From Lineus longissimus (lineage: Eukaryota; Nemertea; Pilidiophora; Heteronemertea; Lineidae): 64,000 nucleotides of DNA. Below, one piece after another: positions 36,072-48,155 of the stretch (the stretch's first letter is position 1; every line of letters begins with the position of its first letter). The translations under genes and the position numbers were made by a program. The stretch spans positions 2,976,001 through 3,040,000 of the forward strand of contig NC_088323.1 of the NCBI RefSeq assembly GCF_910592395.1. Direction: 5' to 3'. The notes under the pieces are model-generated. The model saw nothing but the letters and a program-made list of their open reading frames with translations, had not been told where the DNA came from and ran no database searches.

Positions 36072-39000
36072 TTATTTTGACCAAAGCAACACAAGGTCTG
36101 TGCCATCCTTTTTAAATGTTGGTCCCCCATTGGCGGCAGTGGGGTGAATACCAATCGTTCTAGGTTTATCTCCCAGCATGCAGTTCAGACGTTTGTTTAC
36201 AATCACACGCAGATCTTTCTTCTGGGTTCTGGAACAGAATCGAACAAAAATTTTACCATACAAGAGACATCAAATTACAACCTTCCATTCTACCGAGCCA
36301 GTCTAAATTGTTGACGCGATTTTTACCTAAAACAATCATTCTCACACACTGTCAAACAGCCAATCAATCAAGGTTTTTTCCCTTTCACAAATTCCTGTGC
36401 TGCCCTCAACCTCATGACTCCTGTACACAGAGCTTCATTTGTCCATATGGCACACCTACAACTCGATGGTTTGAAATGCATATGGGAATAAACCAGGTCA
36501 CCTCTTCTACGATGAGTGTAAAAGATCAGGTGGGTTAATAGCATTCCCCGAAGATGAGGTCTGCACTGCAGCTGCTGCCCTCATCGCTGAATTACAGGCA
36601 ATGTCGGACAAACATGCGGTTTCGTAATGGATTCAGGCTTTCTAACTAGGGCAGTTAGATTCAATCTGGCACATGTCCGAGTGTTGGAAATACTACATAA
36701 TTGTTCTGAATATTTCTCTCTCTGACTCTATGGTATCATTCATGCTAAAAAAAATGCAGGGTCAAAGATAATTGACTTTGAAATAAGCTCAAATGCGTAG
36801 AAATAAGTGTCGATGTCCGACTGTCACGTGACTAAAACGTCATCAATATCTTATGCAAATGACCTTGTGAGCTATAAATAGTAACTTCGCGGAATGCTAT
36901 TGTTGCCGGTCGTACGATTGAGTAGGCCTATTGTGTGTACCAACCTTTGCCACAGCCGACAGAGCACTCCCACCAATTCTCCAACACGCTCCTCATTGTT
37001 TCGACCACAAAGGCACATGACCAGATCATTACCACCGTGCAGATGTACAATGACCAGCTGGTCTTCACCAGGACTAACACTCACTCCTGTAATCTGTAAG
37101 AAAAGCATAGGTCTACATAATATATGTGTCAAATGGGAAACTTCAGGCAGAACTACTGTAAATGCGTTGGCTGCTTGATAATGGTGATCCTACAGGGTTG
37201 GCGCGCCCATTCGCATTTTCGCCACTTGCGAATGCTGCACATTAGTGGCGAATGTAAAACAATGTCTGGCTAAAAATTTTGCGAATTCAATTTGAATTGC
37301 CATGATTTGGCGAGAGAGTAATAGTGTTGTGCGAAAATTGGTTAAAGTCTATCAAAGAGATCCACTACCAGACCAAATGCACCAAGGAGGGATCGTTAGT
37401 CAGTCAAACTTTATCATATTTGCGGGCGGCCGCGCTATCACACGTGGTTCCTATCGTCTGCATTGTAGTTCTACCCGTTGCCGCTAGTGATTTTGGTGGC
37501 GCTGCTGGTCGCCTTATACGCATACATTATCGGCTGGTTTCCCGCTCGCCTAGTTGCCATGGAGTCTCCGGTCACGGGTTCCTCAAATCGTTCGTTGATT
37601 TGCTAGTCTCAGTACTGGCGGGCTGCCACTCCCGCACATGCTACTACGGGCTGGGTCGGCCCCAAGCTGGACAAACGATCGGCAATGGCTAGAGCTGACT
37701 CAATAAGGCTAAAAGTGACAGCCAATTGGCTAAAAAGTGGCTAGGAGGAAAAAATTCACAGAGCCAACACTGTCCCATGGTCCTAACTAGCATTTGCTTC
37801 TCTTATGAAACGTAATGAACGATGAAGTAAAAAATGCCAAATGCCAAAAGAATGTCAAAAATGCATTTCAGCAACGACACTTTTTCAAGAGCTTCTTACT
37901 TTCTCGTGCTGCCAACTTCAAAAGCTGATTTAAAAATATCCTGTAAATGAACTTCACCAAGGATTTGATGACACTACAGACCTCTGCCTAATATTTGTAA
38001 TACGTTACTCACACTGGTCAAAGCAATTCCACTCTTCATCTTCTTGAATTTTTTCGGCTCCAACTTGTAGATGAACTTGTCTGTGAAGACGATGGCTCTG
38101 TCGGTACTTTTGTTGAATTTGTTGACTTTCTTGGCTATACAAGAAAATACGATCTTCGAGAATTTGTCAGTGGCTTTCAAGTTTGCCATTGATGCAACAT
38201 AAGAGGCAGTGTCGTTGTTTTCATGAACCTGAAGCAAACAGATAAATTACTGAAGATGACATGTGACATGATAAGGCAGGTAGTTGAAAAATCCTCATAA
38301 ATGCGTGTAAGAAAGTGATGCTGCATGCTCTTACCGATGCCAAGTAATTGCCCTCCCATTTCCTATCATAACCCCAGTGTTTCCTCTTGTTGAGTAATGC
38401 GTCTGCTGCCAGGATCTTGAGACGCAGTTGCGGCCTTTCTTCACGTGACACTCCTCTCAGGATCATGTGTCCACGCCACCTATAAATCGAAAATTGAATC
38501 AATCAACCCCTTGAACCAGTGCCTATTCCTTTTCAAGCATAGATTATCGGCGAACTGAGTAAGTAGTGATGGGTTCTCCTCTCTCCCCGAAAGTCCAGTA
38601 TCCAGTCATGAGGCAAATAAACTGAATTGGCCACCAACTGTAGTATAGTAGTAGGCAACAACTGCCCATAGCAAACTATGAAGAAGAAATTGTGGATGAA
38701 TTGAGATATGGATGGTCGTACCTTTCATGTACGCTCTTGACCTGGTTCTGAAATGTGGTCAGTACTTGAGGAGGCTGAGGCCATGGAATACTCTTTCCAA
38801 AGTCTGCCATCCGCTCCACACCACTGAAAAGATAAACAAAAGTTCTATTCCACCATAAATAATAAACTGGTGATGTATGACTATGAAGATATGAGAAAAA
38901 GAAATACATGAAACAACAAAATTGGTTTGAAAAATAGACTTACTGGAATGTGTTGATTACTTGTTTCACATACTGCCTCATCTTGTATCTCTTGAACGCA

Positions 39001-42000
39001 CCCATCACCTTCAACAGGGCAACCATTTTCTTAACTCTGACACGGGCAATCAGACCTCGGGCCATCTGCAGTAAGAATATTCAATCTTTGATGCACTTTT
39101 TTATGTAAGTTCTTAAAGTCACACGGTATTCCATTTGACTTGAGGCCCGCACCAGATTTTTGGGTCTATCGAGATGATCTCACGTTCCTTCCGGAAAAAC
39201 TATTCCGACAACTCAGCAAAGACTACATTTTCAACACACAGGTTAGGTTATTGGTAATTTGACCTACACAACATCTTTTTCTCAAGAAACTTAAACCTCC
39301 ATGACAACCTGATCTCTTATTTAATGATCGGAAATACGCCAAATTATTGAAAATTTCCATGATGTCAGTCAAACACCTACCTTTTGTAGGAAGATTACAA
39401 TGCCTGGAATCATTTTCGTCCTCTCCTCCTCCAGCATGAAGATCGTCCTCGGTGACCGAATGAACACCTTGCTTCGGCCATACTGAACATCAGACGTGAA
39501 TCCACGTTCGTCCATTATGGCCTTTACACCATCTTTGTCACAGCCACGGAAGTTTGGCCACGTGAACTGAGAGACACACTTGTACCTAAAAAAAGAAAAC
39601 AATGTAATCCTGGAAAACAGTCGCTATAATAAATGACACTACAACTGGTGATAAAAACATTTGGACACATTGTCGATGTCATCATGACAAAGTTCAGTGA
39701 GCATGACAGAGAGATCAGGCCGAATTTCAACTAATGACAATACCTTTGTAAGAAGCGAACATAGGACATGCGGTATGCAAACCCTGCTCTCCTGACTCGG
39801 ACGTTCTCCAAGAGGCCGAGGTACATCACTTGGTGTTGAACTCTCTCCACATTGAACAGTAAAGGCGATTTCTCCTCGTTTGGTTTGATACAACGCACAT
39901 AGTACGGTTCCTGAAAATAAACAGGATAATTACCATGGAAGGGTTGTAAAAAATAAAGTAACATTATTTGTTCACCCTGAATGAATGTGCAAGCCAGATA
40001 TTTGGGCTGATGAGACACTCTTTCATTTCAAACTCCCATCTCTGATGCAAAACACGGCGTGGAAAGGCAATTAGTAAGCTACATCTAACTAGCTGGCGGC
40101 TAACCAACCAGCCGTACTAGAAATATGACGTACCTTCATCGCAAGATTGTCGACAAGAGCGACAATGGAATTCTTGAAGTTCGTGCCAGCAGTCAGAGGT
40201 CGCTTTGTCACCTACAAAATGAAGCAACCGAATTACTTTTGAACGAGGCAAGATTGAATTATTAGCAGGATTCACACTGTCACAAGTCACGAGCATGACA
40301 GGAAATGACATGAGGGTGAAAGTGACATCGTGAATCATATGTAGCCCGCTCTTTGGAAATGACAAGTTATCGTTTGGGTGACTTACAAGCGAAGGAGTAA
40401 GTGATCATACCTCGGTGATATCCTGGGCTCCGTCCATCCACATGCTGGATATAAGAGGGTCACAGCTGAAATAAAGTACATTTCATTTTAATTTTGATTA
40501 TAGTGAATACTGTGATACAAGAGTATGTCATTAGAACAAAGGGTAGGAGTTCACGGAAAATGTAAAATGTAAAATGGTGAGGAATTTTGACTGAGTCCAG
40601 TAATGTCAAAACATGGTGTGACATAACCAGGGATAACCACTTAGGTCAAACCAGAGAAGAATCTTAGCATACCTGTTGTAGAGCAACCTCTTGAAGTCTT
40701 GATAGAGCAAGTCCTTGTTCTTGTCAATGAAGCCCTCAACACTGTAGACCACGTCACCAGCATAGTGCAGAATGCGGAAGTCGCGGCCATGCACGAGGGT
40801 CTTATCCAGGGGGACCAACTGCAGAGGAGAAATAAAGGCCACTATTAAATCTCCCGACTATTTATGCTGGAATTTGGTAGACAAGGACGATGAGAGAATC
40901 TGCATTAGCTAAGTGGGAGGGTTAACCTGTGACCGGCCCGAATCCGACCCAGAAGAAGCTACTTAAAGTATTGCAAGATACTACAGCATCTATAGCAGAA
41001 AACATGGACAAGGTAAACAGTACAGTCAGTTCATCTAGACTCACCCCTCTGCTCGTGAAATGCGCATGCTTCCCTAACTTCTGGTTCATGGCTTCTAAAA
41101 ACATCTGCAACATAAAAAAAAAAATATGAGAGTTGACAAACATCTAGTAGTAAAGCGATTGAAAGACTTGCCAAAGACGACAAACAAGATGAACCAAACC
41201 CACCATGTCAGGATAATAAGCACCAAGGCCCACATTCACTCTCAGGACAACCCTAATTTACCTCATCAGTCACCTTTCCCACGTTGAGACATGCCTCGTC
41301 CAAGATGGCCAGGATACCCTTATGCTGCTCCTCCACTAAAGCACAGATCACTTTATTGTCAAAGTAGTCAACCTGAAGAAGAAGTCGCACTATTTACAAA
41401 AATTCTGTTAATTAATTGCATTCAAATTTTGTGAATAATCTTGTAGTTCAATAAATCACTGGTAAATTATCTCATTTGAACGGATCCAAAGACTTACATG
41501 CTGCCAGGCAATTCCCTCTCTCTGGTATTCATCTTGCTCTTGTTTCAACACCAGTTCAATGAACAGCTGTTGTAGCTTCTCATTACAGTAGTTGATGCAG
41601 AACTGCTCAAAACTGAAAAAAATTATCAGTGTTTGGACATAATTTTTTATACGTGCCTTTACGGTGAGACGACAATTGGGTTTACTGGCCGAATGATCAA
41701 TCTCTTTTGAAGGACTGTAAAGAGCCAGGAATTTTAGTTCTAGTTTTGAGGCCCACACACCCCTACAGTCAGCGTAAGACTCTAGGGCAGTAACTTTGTC
41801 CAACTTCAGATGTATATGAAGAGACAGAGGTCAGAAGTGCTCAGGTTGTAGCGCTGATTGAGCATCTCAACTCATCTGAGTTCTACTCAAATTTATCCGA
41901 CTATAAATCGTATAAATCTTGTGACTTGGACTGAACAGTTCTCCACTACACAACTAACCTATTGTTCTGGAAGATCTCGAATCCATAAATGTCAAGGACC

Positions 42001-45000
42001 CCAATGACAGTATTCTTGCCATGTTGAATAATCTCGCCTTTCACTTCGATCAACTGGTTTATTCGACCGACTATCCACGAAAATAACCTGTCATAAGTCG
42101 CCTGAATGATAATAGAAATGTTAAAGAAATTTTGTATATCTGTGAGGGAGGAATTCTGTAAGTAACAGCGTACACCGGTGTTATCTATACTTACTGATTG
42201 ATTGATTGGTCAATTCACTTCGATTGACAGATTGATTAACAATTTCCATCTGACCAATAACCCATCGTTCCTACCTTGGCAAATGCATCCCTTGCATACA
42301 TCGCCTCCTCTAACGTGAGCCGTTTCTCCATTACCTCACCGCGTGCCGCCACTGTCCGTGAACACAACGCCTTGGCGAGTTGATCTGTTTCAACTCCAAA
42401 GAGTTCTGCAACAATTCTCAAAATGTCTTGATCTGCAACCTTGCCATGGTCCCCGTGTTCTCCATCCGCCTCAAATGTCATGTTCCCCTGGAGTAAAACA
42501 ATCATTTCTAATACACCTCAATTGCAAATTTACATTGATCATACAGAGGGTCTTGTTTTGTATATCAGTCTCCAGGACGGCATTGCTGAAATTTAAATTC
42601 AGTACGTACCTGTATGCACACAATTGGAAACTTTCAAATTGACTTCAATTTTCAAACTATTGAACGAATGAAGTAGAACTTACCATATGTATAATCCCAG
42701 CAACAATCCTCCATAATGACTCGGCATGTTTGAAAGAGAATCCGATTGCCTTCATAGCATCCATGACGGTTTTATAGTCCTTCCTGTCGCTAATAGAGGG
42801 TACTTTGGTGTCACCGCCCTGGCTGACATAATCGTACATGGATGGGTCTCGCGTCAGGTATAACTCTTGTAACTTGTTGTCAGGCGCTCCATAGATTAGC
42901 TGAAGTAAGAACACTACACCATTAGAACACAACACTTTATTAGGAAAGTGATGCGGGCGTTTTATTTTTGCAGATTTCGCAAAAATATACATGTATTTGC
43001 AAAAGGTTTGATTTTCAGAATTGCAAATTATATAAAAGGCAGGAAAAAACCCAGGAACTACCTCACCTGATAAAAGGAATGGAAGTTTCTCTCTCCTGGC
43101 TGCTGATGAACAACTCTTGACTGAAATTAAACGAAAAGATATCAAATCAAAACAAAACTCGCAAGAATCGAAATGATATTTTTTTTAATGAACACGACAT
43201 CCGAGATGATGACACAGATGGCGTCAAATGGACATACCCACCTTCTCAAGGAGATAGTTATTGATGTGGCCCCCGATGGGGTCCCCCTTGAAATCAAAGT
43301 TGACATCCATGTATTTGCCGAATCTGCTTGAGTTGTCATTCCTATTGGTCTTGGCATTCCCGAAGGCTTCAAGAATGCAGTTGGATTGAATGAGGACATT
43401 CTTGACTCTGTAATGACGAGAACAAAGAATATTTTTAACCTCAATTATCAAATCATGCCTTCATCCATAATATTTTCAAAAACCGAGTTCAATTTTCAAA
43501 GTTTGAAATAACGAAGAAGGTCTTTTTTAACACTTATATTTTTCCACTTTCTGGATCTGATTGAAAAATGGAACAAAAAGGATCCTGACTTTAGCAATTC
43601 TGACAAGGGACAGTATTTATTCTATTCAACATATTTGACCTGTTCTTTACCAAATAGGCCAACTGCAAAACCCATCATAAATTAATGAGAAAACCAAACA
43701 TGTCTAACAATTAGTAGCCATGGAAAATAATGAAACATAACTCATTCGGTTTGTTTGCTGATTTCAAACATATTCTCCATGACAAAACACCGATATAATT
43801 TCTATGCGTGCCATATCCACATGACCTCAGCTGACATACAGTGATTTCTGAGTCAATAGAGATGTACTGGTCATGCCATGTCATACCACTTTCGAGACTT
43901 TCCTCTTTAGCCAAACCAAGTCAAGTACCTCCCACATGATGTTAGAGCAACTTGAAATATTCAGGACAGTATCTACCAGTATCACATGTCTTGGGCTTAG
44001 GGTTAACTAGTTGTATCCGCATTTTTGTCAAAATTGATTTTATTATCTTAAATTAATGCACATTGACCTTCAATGATCTTTTATTACAACTTTAAATCGT
44101 ACTAGTAGCTGTACCGATTTATGTGTAATACACAAAAACACTCCTCAAAACAACTGCATTTCAATTGGGTTTTGAATCTTCAATGGTGTTTTTCTCAGAA
44201 CTACCAAACTTTCAGATACAACTAGTTAACCCTGAGCCCACGATATGTGTCCTTATAGAGAGGTACCGCAATCTGATATGAATAGATTTCTGATTCCTCA
44301 GTTCACTTCATTTGGATTGGACGCATAAACGTTAACCCTGAGCCCACGATATGTGTCCTTATAGAGAGGTACCGCAATCTGATATGAATATATTTCTGAA
44401 TCCTCAGTTCACTTCATTTGGATTGGACACATAAACTTTACACATAAACAGGTATACAAGAAAATCAACTAGTCAAGAAAGGAAATATAGAATGTGTGAT
44501 CGGAAAAGGCAGCTGTGGCAAGTCTATTGTTGGTGCATATACTGTAAGAATTGTTTGATAACATATGAACATCAATCAGCATCAATTGTGGGCAACATTT
44601 GGCATTCATAGAAATTCTTCAGTGGAGTGCTAAGGTTTTCAGTACGAGGAAGCCTGTGACAATGTCCCAGTCCCATTGTATTGATCTTTTAAGCACATGA
44701 TGACCTAACATGGCTCATGTTTGGCTCTTTAGACAATGGGTGATATGAATAAAGGCTAGCAAATGCTTTTACTTCAATTTTGTACAGAAAGGCCAAGTGT
44801 AAATGTACATGGAGTTTTAGATAAAAGCATTTACTACTCTTTATTCATATCACCCATTATGTGACCCGTCTCCACAAAACCAGGCGCTTGGTGGGTTGAG
44901 ATGGACTGTTAGTTCATTTCTCTGTTGTTGGCCTTTTGTGAAATATGAGCACATCAATTTTTTCCATTATCTCCTGGTGTCATTTAGGCTCATCTTCTGT

Positions 45001-46756
45001 GCAACAAGCGCCTGGTTTTGCTGTGACGAGTCACATTTTTGGGCGATTTTTTGTTGGAGGAAACAAGGCAACCCAAACGAACCAGCACTGTCAAAGAGAG
45101 CTACTCTCTAGTCTCTGTTGTCGATGAGAGTACACTGGGACTGACTGTGAGTCAAACCTGGGACCTAGGTCAAGACCACAAGAGGTGACAGGTACCGATG
45201 TTTCTATTCCCCACTCCGATAGCCCATATCACATTGATTGGACCAGTACAGTACAACTCGCCTTTTACATACTTGCCTGGCCCAAATACTAGAGAATAAT
45301 CAAGAGTGAAAAGAGCATTCAAAAGCATTGCCGACTGTCATCAGAACAAAGCACTATTTTAAATGTCAACAACTATGAGCGCACCCAATCAATTTTTAAA
45401 AACTGCTGTAAACCGCTTAAATATTCTACTCCTATATTTTTGCTATCTGTAATTTCATGATTTTGATTGTTAATTACAAAATTCCTTTCTGCTTTCACAA
45501 ACTAAATCTATCTCTTGGGATTTTATTTTTACAAATTGCAGTTATTCGGTCAATCCACAAAACGATGATACTTGTGAAAACTTCGCAGTTTACAAAACTT
45601 TCATAGACTTACCTCTCTACTTCATGTACTTCCTGTTGCTGGTAAACATTAGTAACCGCTGCAATGTATCTCATCACAATCTTTGATGCCTCAGTTTTAC
45701 CAGAGCCACTTTCACCTAATAAATTAAATGAAGCAAAGCATGAGGGGTTGCCTCATTTTACCCTTTTGTCAAAGACACCTCTCTAATAAGGACAGCCTAG
45801 TCCCAGTCCCATGGGTGTCCAAAGTTGATCACCATGCACACTTGGCAAAGTCACCCCTCTAAGAAGGACTCATGCCTAGGTCAGTAAAAAAGTGTGTCCT
45901 AATTCGGCCCCTCTTGGGTAATCAAGACACCAGACTCCAGTTCAATAAGGAGAGCATGCTTCAGTCAGAAAGATGTCTTATATAAGAGAGGAGTATAGCT
46001 TCCATCCTGAAGTATAATGTGTTGAAAGGACTGCCAGTGCCAGCGAGTCAGATTTACTCACCGGATATAACAATACAAGTATCTTTGGACCTTCTCTTCA
46101 TCGTTTTATACGCCGCATCAGCGAGGGCAAAAATGTGCGGCGGTCGCTCGTAGATCTCACGCCCTCTATACTCTTCAATGTAATCATTGCCGTAGATGTC
46201 CACCTGGCGATACGGATTCACAGACACTACCACTTCACCAATGTAACTGTAGATGCGGCCTTTCTGAAATCTTTAATACAAGTCTGATCAACATTTGTTA
46301 ATTAGGCCTACCTGCAGACTAGACTAACGTCTTTCAAATCGAATGTGGATGTCATGCCATGGTGACAGTCAGTGGTCTATGACATGGATTTGACTGTGGT
46401 ATTACACACAGAACGTCAACTAGACTTGTCACTTGACATGCTTGAAAATGAAAGTGAAACCTAAGTTTTTCTGAGTTTCCCCAAGTAGGCTAATGGTCTC
46501 ACTAGCGGTCTATTGTGTGGAAAAACTGCAATTAAATATGGCCATATGGATTTGGAGAACAATCACAAATTATGGGGGTATACTTTTTGGGACACCCTGT
46601 ATCCTGTAGACTGTAATGAACACTGGCAGCAAAGCATTTTATATTTCTTGATAATTACCTCAGTTTCAAGTTGTCAGTGAAAGAATTAAGGTTCAGGGAC
46701 TCGAGAAGAACAAAGTCCCCGATCCCAAATTCCCGTCCTTCATGAATTGCAGCCAT
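36072..46756 (-). CDS. MYO1D: Unconventional myosin Id (class I myosin), complete 22-exon gene
   Basis: Exons: 46756-46659, 46270-46062, 45715-45613, 43407-43242, 43120-43067, 42899-42684, 42487-42275, 42101-41959, 41612-41498, 41372-41262, 41104-41045, 40818-40673, 40465-40411, 40211-40134, 39910-39744, 39585-39381, 39065-38944, 38823-38722, 38479-38335, 38228-38013, 37093-36945, 36228-36072. They join without a break to 1009 residues (human MYO1D 1006). Motor domain: P-loop GESGSGKT (103-110), switch [10 protein letters not shown] (160-168), switch II DIYGFE (390-395), [19 protein letters not shown] and the converter [11 protein letters not shown]. An IQ-type neck reads [13 protein letters not shown] (about 711-723), followed by a TH1 membrane-binding tail (WEGNYLAS, then [12 protein letters not shown]). 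It is an actin-based, calmodulin-bound, membrane-linked motor; fly and vertebrate homologues set left-right asymmetry. All catalytic motifs are intact. Identity is very secure. Confidence 0.97.
43983..44249. mobile_element. MITE-like element with 35-bp terminal inverted repeats in MYO1D intron 3
   Basis: The left arm 43983-44017 (containing GGCTTAGGGTTAACTAGTTG) and right arm 44215-44249 (CAACTAGTTAACCCTGAGCC) are inverted copies with about four mismatches over 35 bp, 267 bp overall. The interior is AT-rich and non-coding. The right arm is also the start of the next tandem duplication. Confidence 0.8.
44225..44437. repeat. 106-bp tandem duplication
   Basis: GTTAACCCTGAGCCCACGAT begins at 44225 and again at 44331, and the following about 100 bases match almost perfectly (GATATGAATAGATTTCTGA versus GATATGAATATATTTCTGA). 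Two copies only. It duplicates the right terminal repeat of the neighbouring MITE together with its flank. Confidence 0.9.
44737..44856. mobile_element. MITE copy 2 with TGGGTGATATGAATAAAG terminal inverted repeats
   Basis: A 120-bp element with the same ends and interior words as the copy at 24729-24859 (TTTTGTACAGAAAGGCC, GTGTAAATGTACATGGAG). The two copies differ by small indels. It lies in MYO1D intron 3 and abuts another inverted-repeat element four bases later. Confidence 0.9.
44860..45035. mobile_element. Inverted-repeat element with ~31-bp ends (TGTGACCCG...)
   Basis: Left end 44860-44890 contains CACAAAACCAGGCGCTTG and right end 45005-45035 contains CAAGCGCCTGGTTTTGCTGTG. They are inverted copies with a few mismatches, 176 bp overall, without coding capacity. 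It shares its first nine bases with the possible element at 22712. Confidence 0.8.
45750..45990. repeat. Degraded dispersed repeat with CACCTCTCTAATAAGGAC word
   Basis: AAAGACACCTCTCTAATAAGGACA near 45769-45792 matches GGACACCTCTCTAATAAAGACA near 52914, and the flanking sequence here is rich in related GTCA/AAGACACC words. This points to remnants of one Tc1/mariner-like or similar MITE group. No clear ends here. Confidence 0.4.
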
Positions 46757-48155
46757 TATCCAGCTTCTATGTGATTTCTCTCTGACTCATGCCGGCTGTC
46801 AGCAGCTACATGTATCAGGAAGTGCTTTTTGCCCTACATCCTCAATAAACTCACTACAACGTGTACAAAATGTACGAAGAAGTAAACAGCGTCAATATTT
46901 TCCACATTTGCCGGGACTACTAGTTATTATCCTCACTAAGAGATGGCAGCATAGACAATTGACCTGCACGTACCTGCTACGTAAGTGGGCGCCAGTCTGC
47001 TATCGCGGATTGGATATAACACTAATAGATCCGGGCGCAATGCCCCCCCCCCCCCCGAGATCCTGCCACCGATGATCAGCTACACATTGTGTACATAGTG
47101 CATGAGTGGTGTAAAGTGAAAGATAGTCCCTCAATCATAGAGTCATTCACAAATATGTCTTTGATTGTTTATTTCTTCTCATGATGGCACACTGGTCTGG
47201 AGAAGGACACAAGGAGGTGTAAATAATACAAGAATATGTGATGTTGTTTATATCGAGATGGATTTATTAGGAGAGAAGCAGTTAATTCTATATATATACA
47301 TGATAAATAAATGGTGTTGTATTATCTGGTCAAGACATGGTACGAATCATTTTACACTACAGATGTCAGAGTTCCACCAGGTGACACTGAAGTCAAAAGC
47401 GCTAAATTAAAAATATGCCCAAGTACATGTACCGGTAGCAATTTTTGCAAAACAAAAGCGCTGCAAGTATTTCCGGGCTTACAGTATATATTGTGTTATC
47501 AAGCAAGTCCAAGATGGTTCCTTACCATTCCAAAGAAAGCAAAGTAAATGCATGCGCCAGCATGATAAAGAAAAGTCTATGTACAATTTATATACAATTT
47601 ATAATACAAATACGTACGCATTACATCAAACAAGTTTAATTCATTCCTGATAACATTCTCAATCAAAGCCTAAATATTTCGAATTCAATAGACACAGAAT
47701 ATATTTTCAGATACAACAGTGTGAAGTAAAGCCAGTAGACATCCGAAGAAAGTAGGCCTACCCAAGAAAGACAGAGGCAGATCCACATGTGTTTTCATGG
47801 CAAGCAAAATATCCCACCATGTGAGAAACATGAGTAGCTTGCAACAGACTCCACCTCTGTCAAAGAAGACACCAAACCCACTTAAAATTGCCATCCTTGA
47901 AATGGGACTTCCTCAACCAGGTGCCTATGCCAAGGCTAGCAAAAGATTTACGACTCTGTTCCAGCAAATTTGATTTGAAAACCGAGTCCTGATTTGAAAC
48001 ATCGATCTGATCCACTACGCCACTCTGTCATTACAAATTCAAAATACCTACGGACCTTCAATAAAAAAATTGGAATAAATTACATCATTTTGAGCACCGA
48101 TAACCGATGCTGTCAATTTAGTCCTATGAATTATTCATTATGATTAGCACCAAGT
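46757..48155. other. MYO1D upstream region and RAB18 3'UTR
   Basis: No coding exon is recognisable. Bases 46757 to about 47040 would hold the MYO1D promoter/5'UTR. A run of about 15 C residues near 47043-47057 breaks the region. Much of 47150-48155 is probably RAB18 3'UTR, ending at the minus-strand AATAAA at 47168-47173. Confidence 0.4.
47168..47173 (-). other. Candidate polyadenylation signal of RAB18
   Basis: AATAAA on the minus strand, about 980 bases after the RAB18 stop codon, in AT-rich sequence. Confidence 0.4.

Noticed and set aside
37324-37692. 122-codon plus-strand open frame
   Set aside because: It lies in a MYO1D intron, has no recognisable motif, and is explained by the GC-rich patch.
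47042-47057. Run of about 15 C residues as a functional element
   Set aside because: Homopolymer runs are common, length-unstable and error-prone in assemblies; I see no associated signal. The 12-G run near 61889 was treated the same way.
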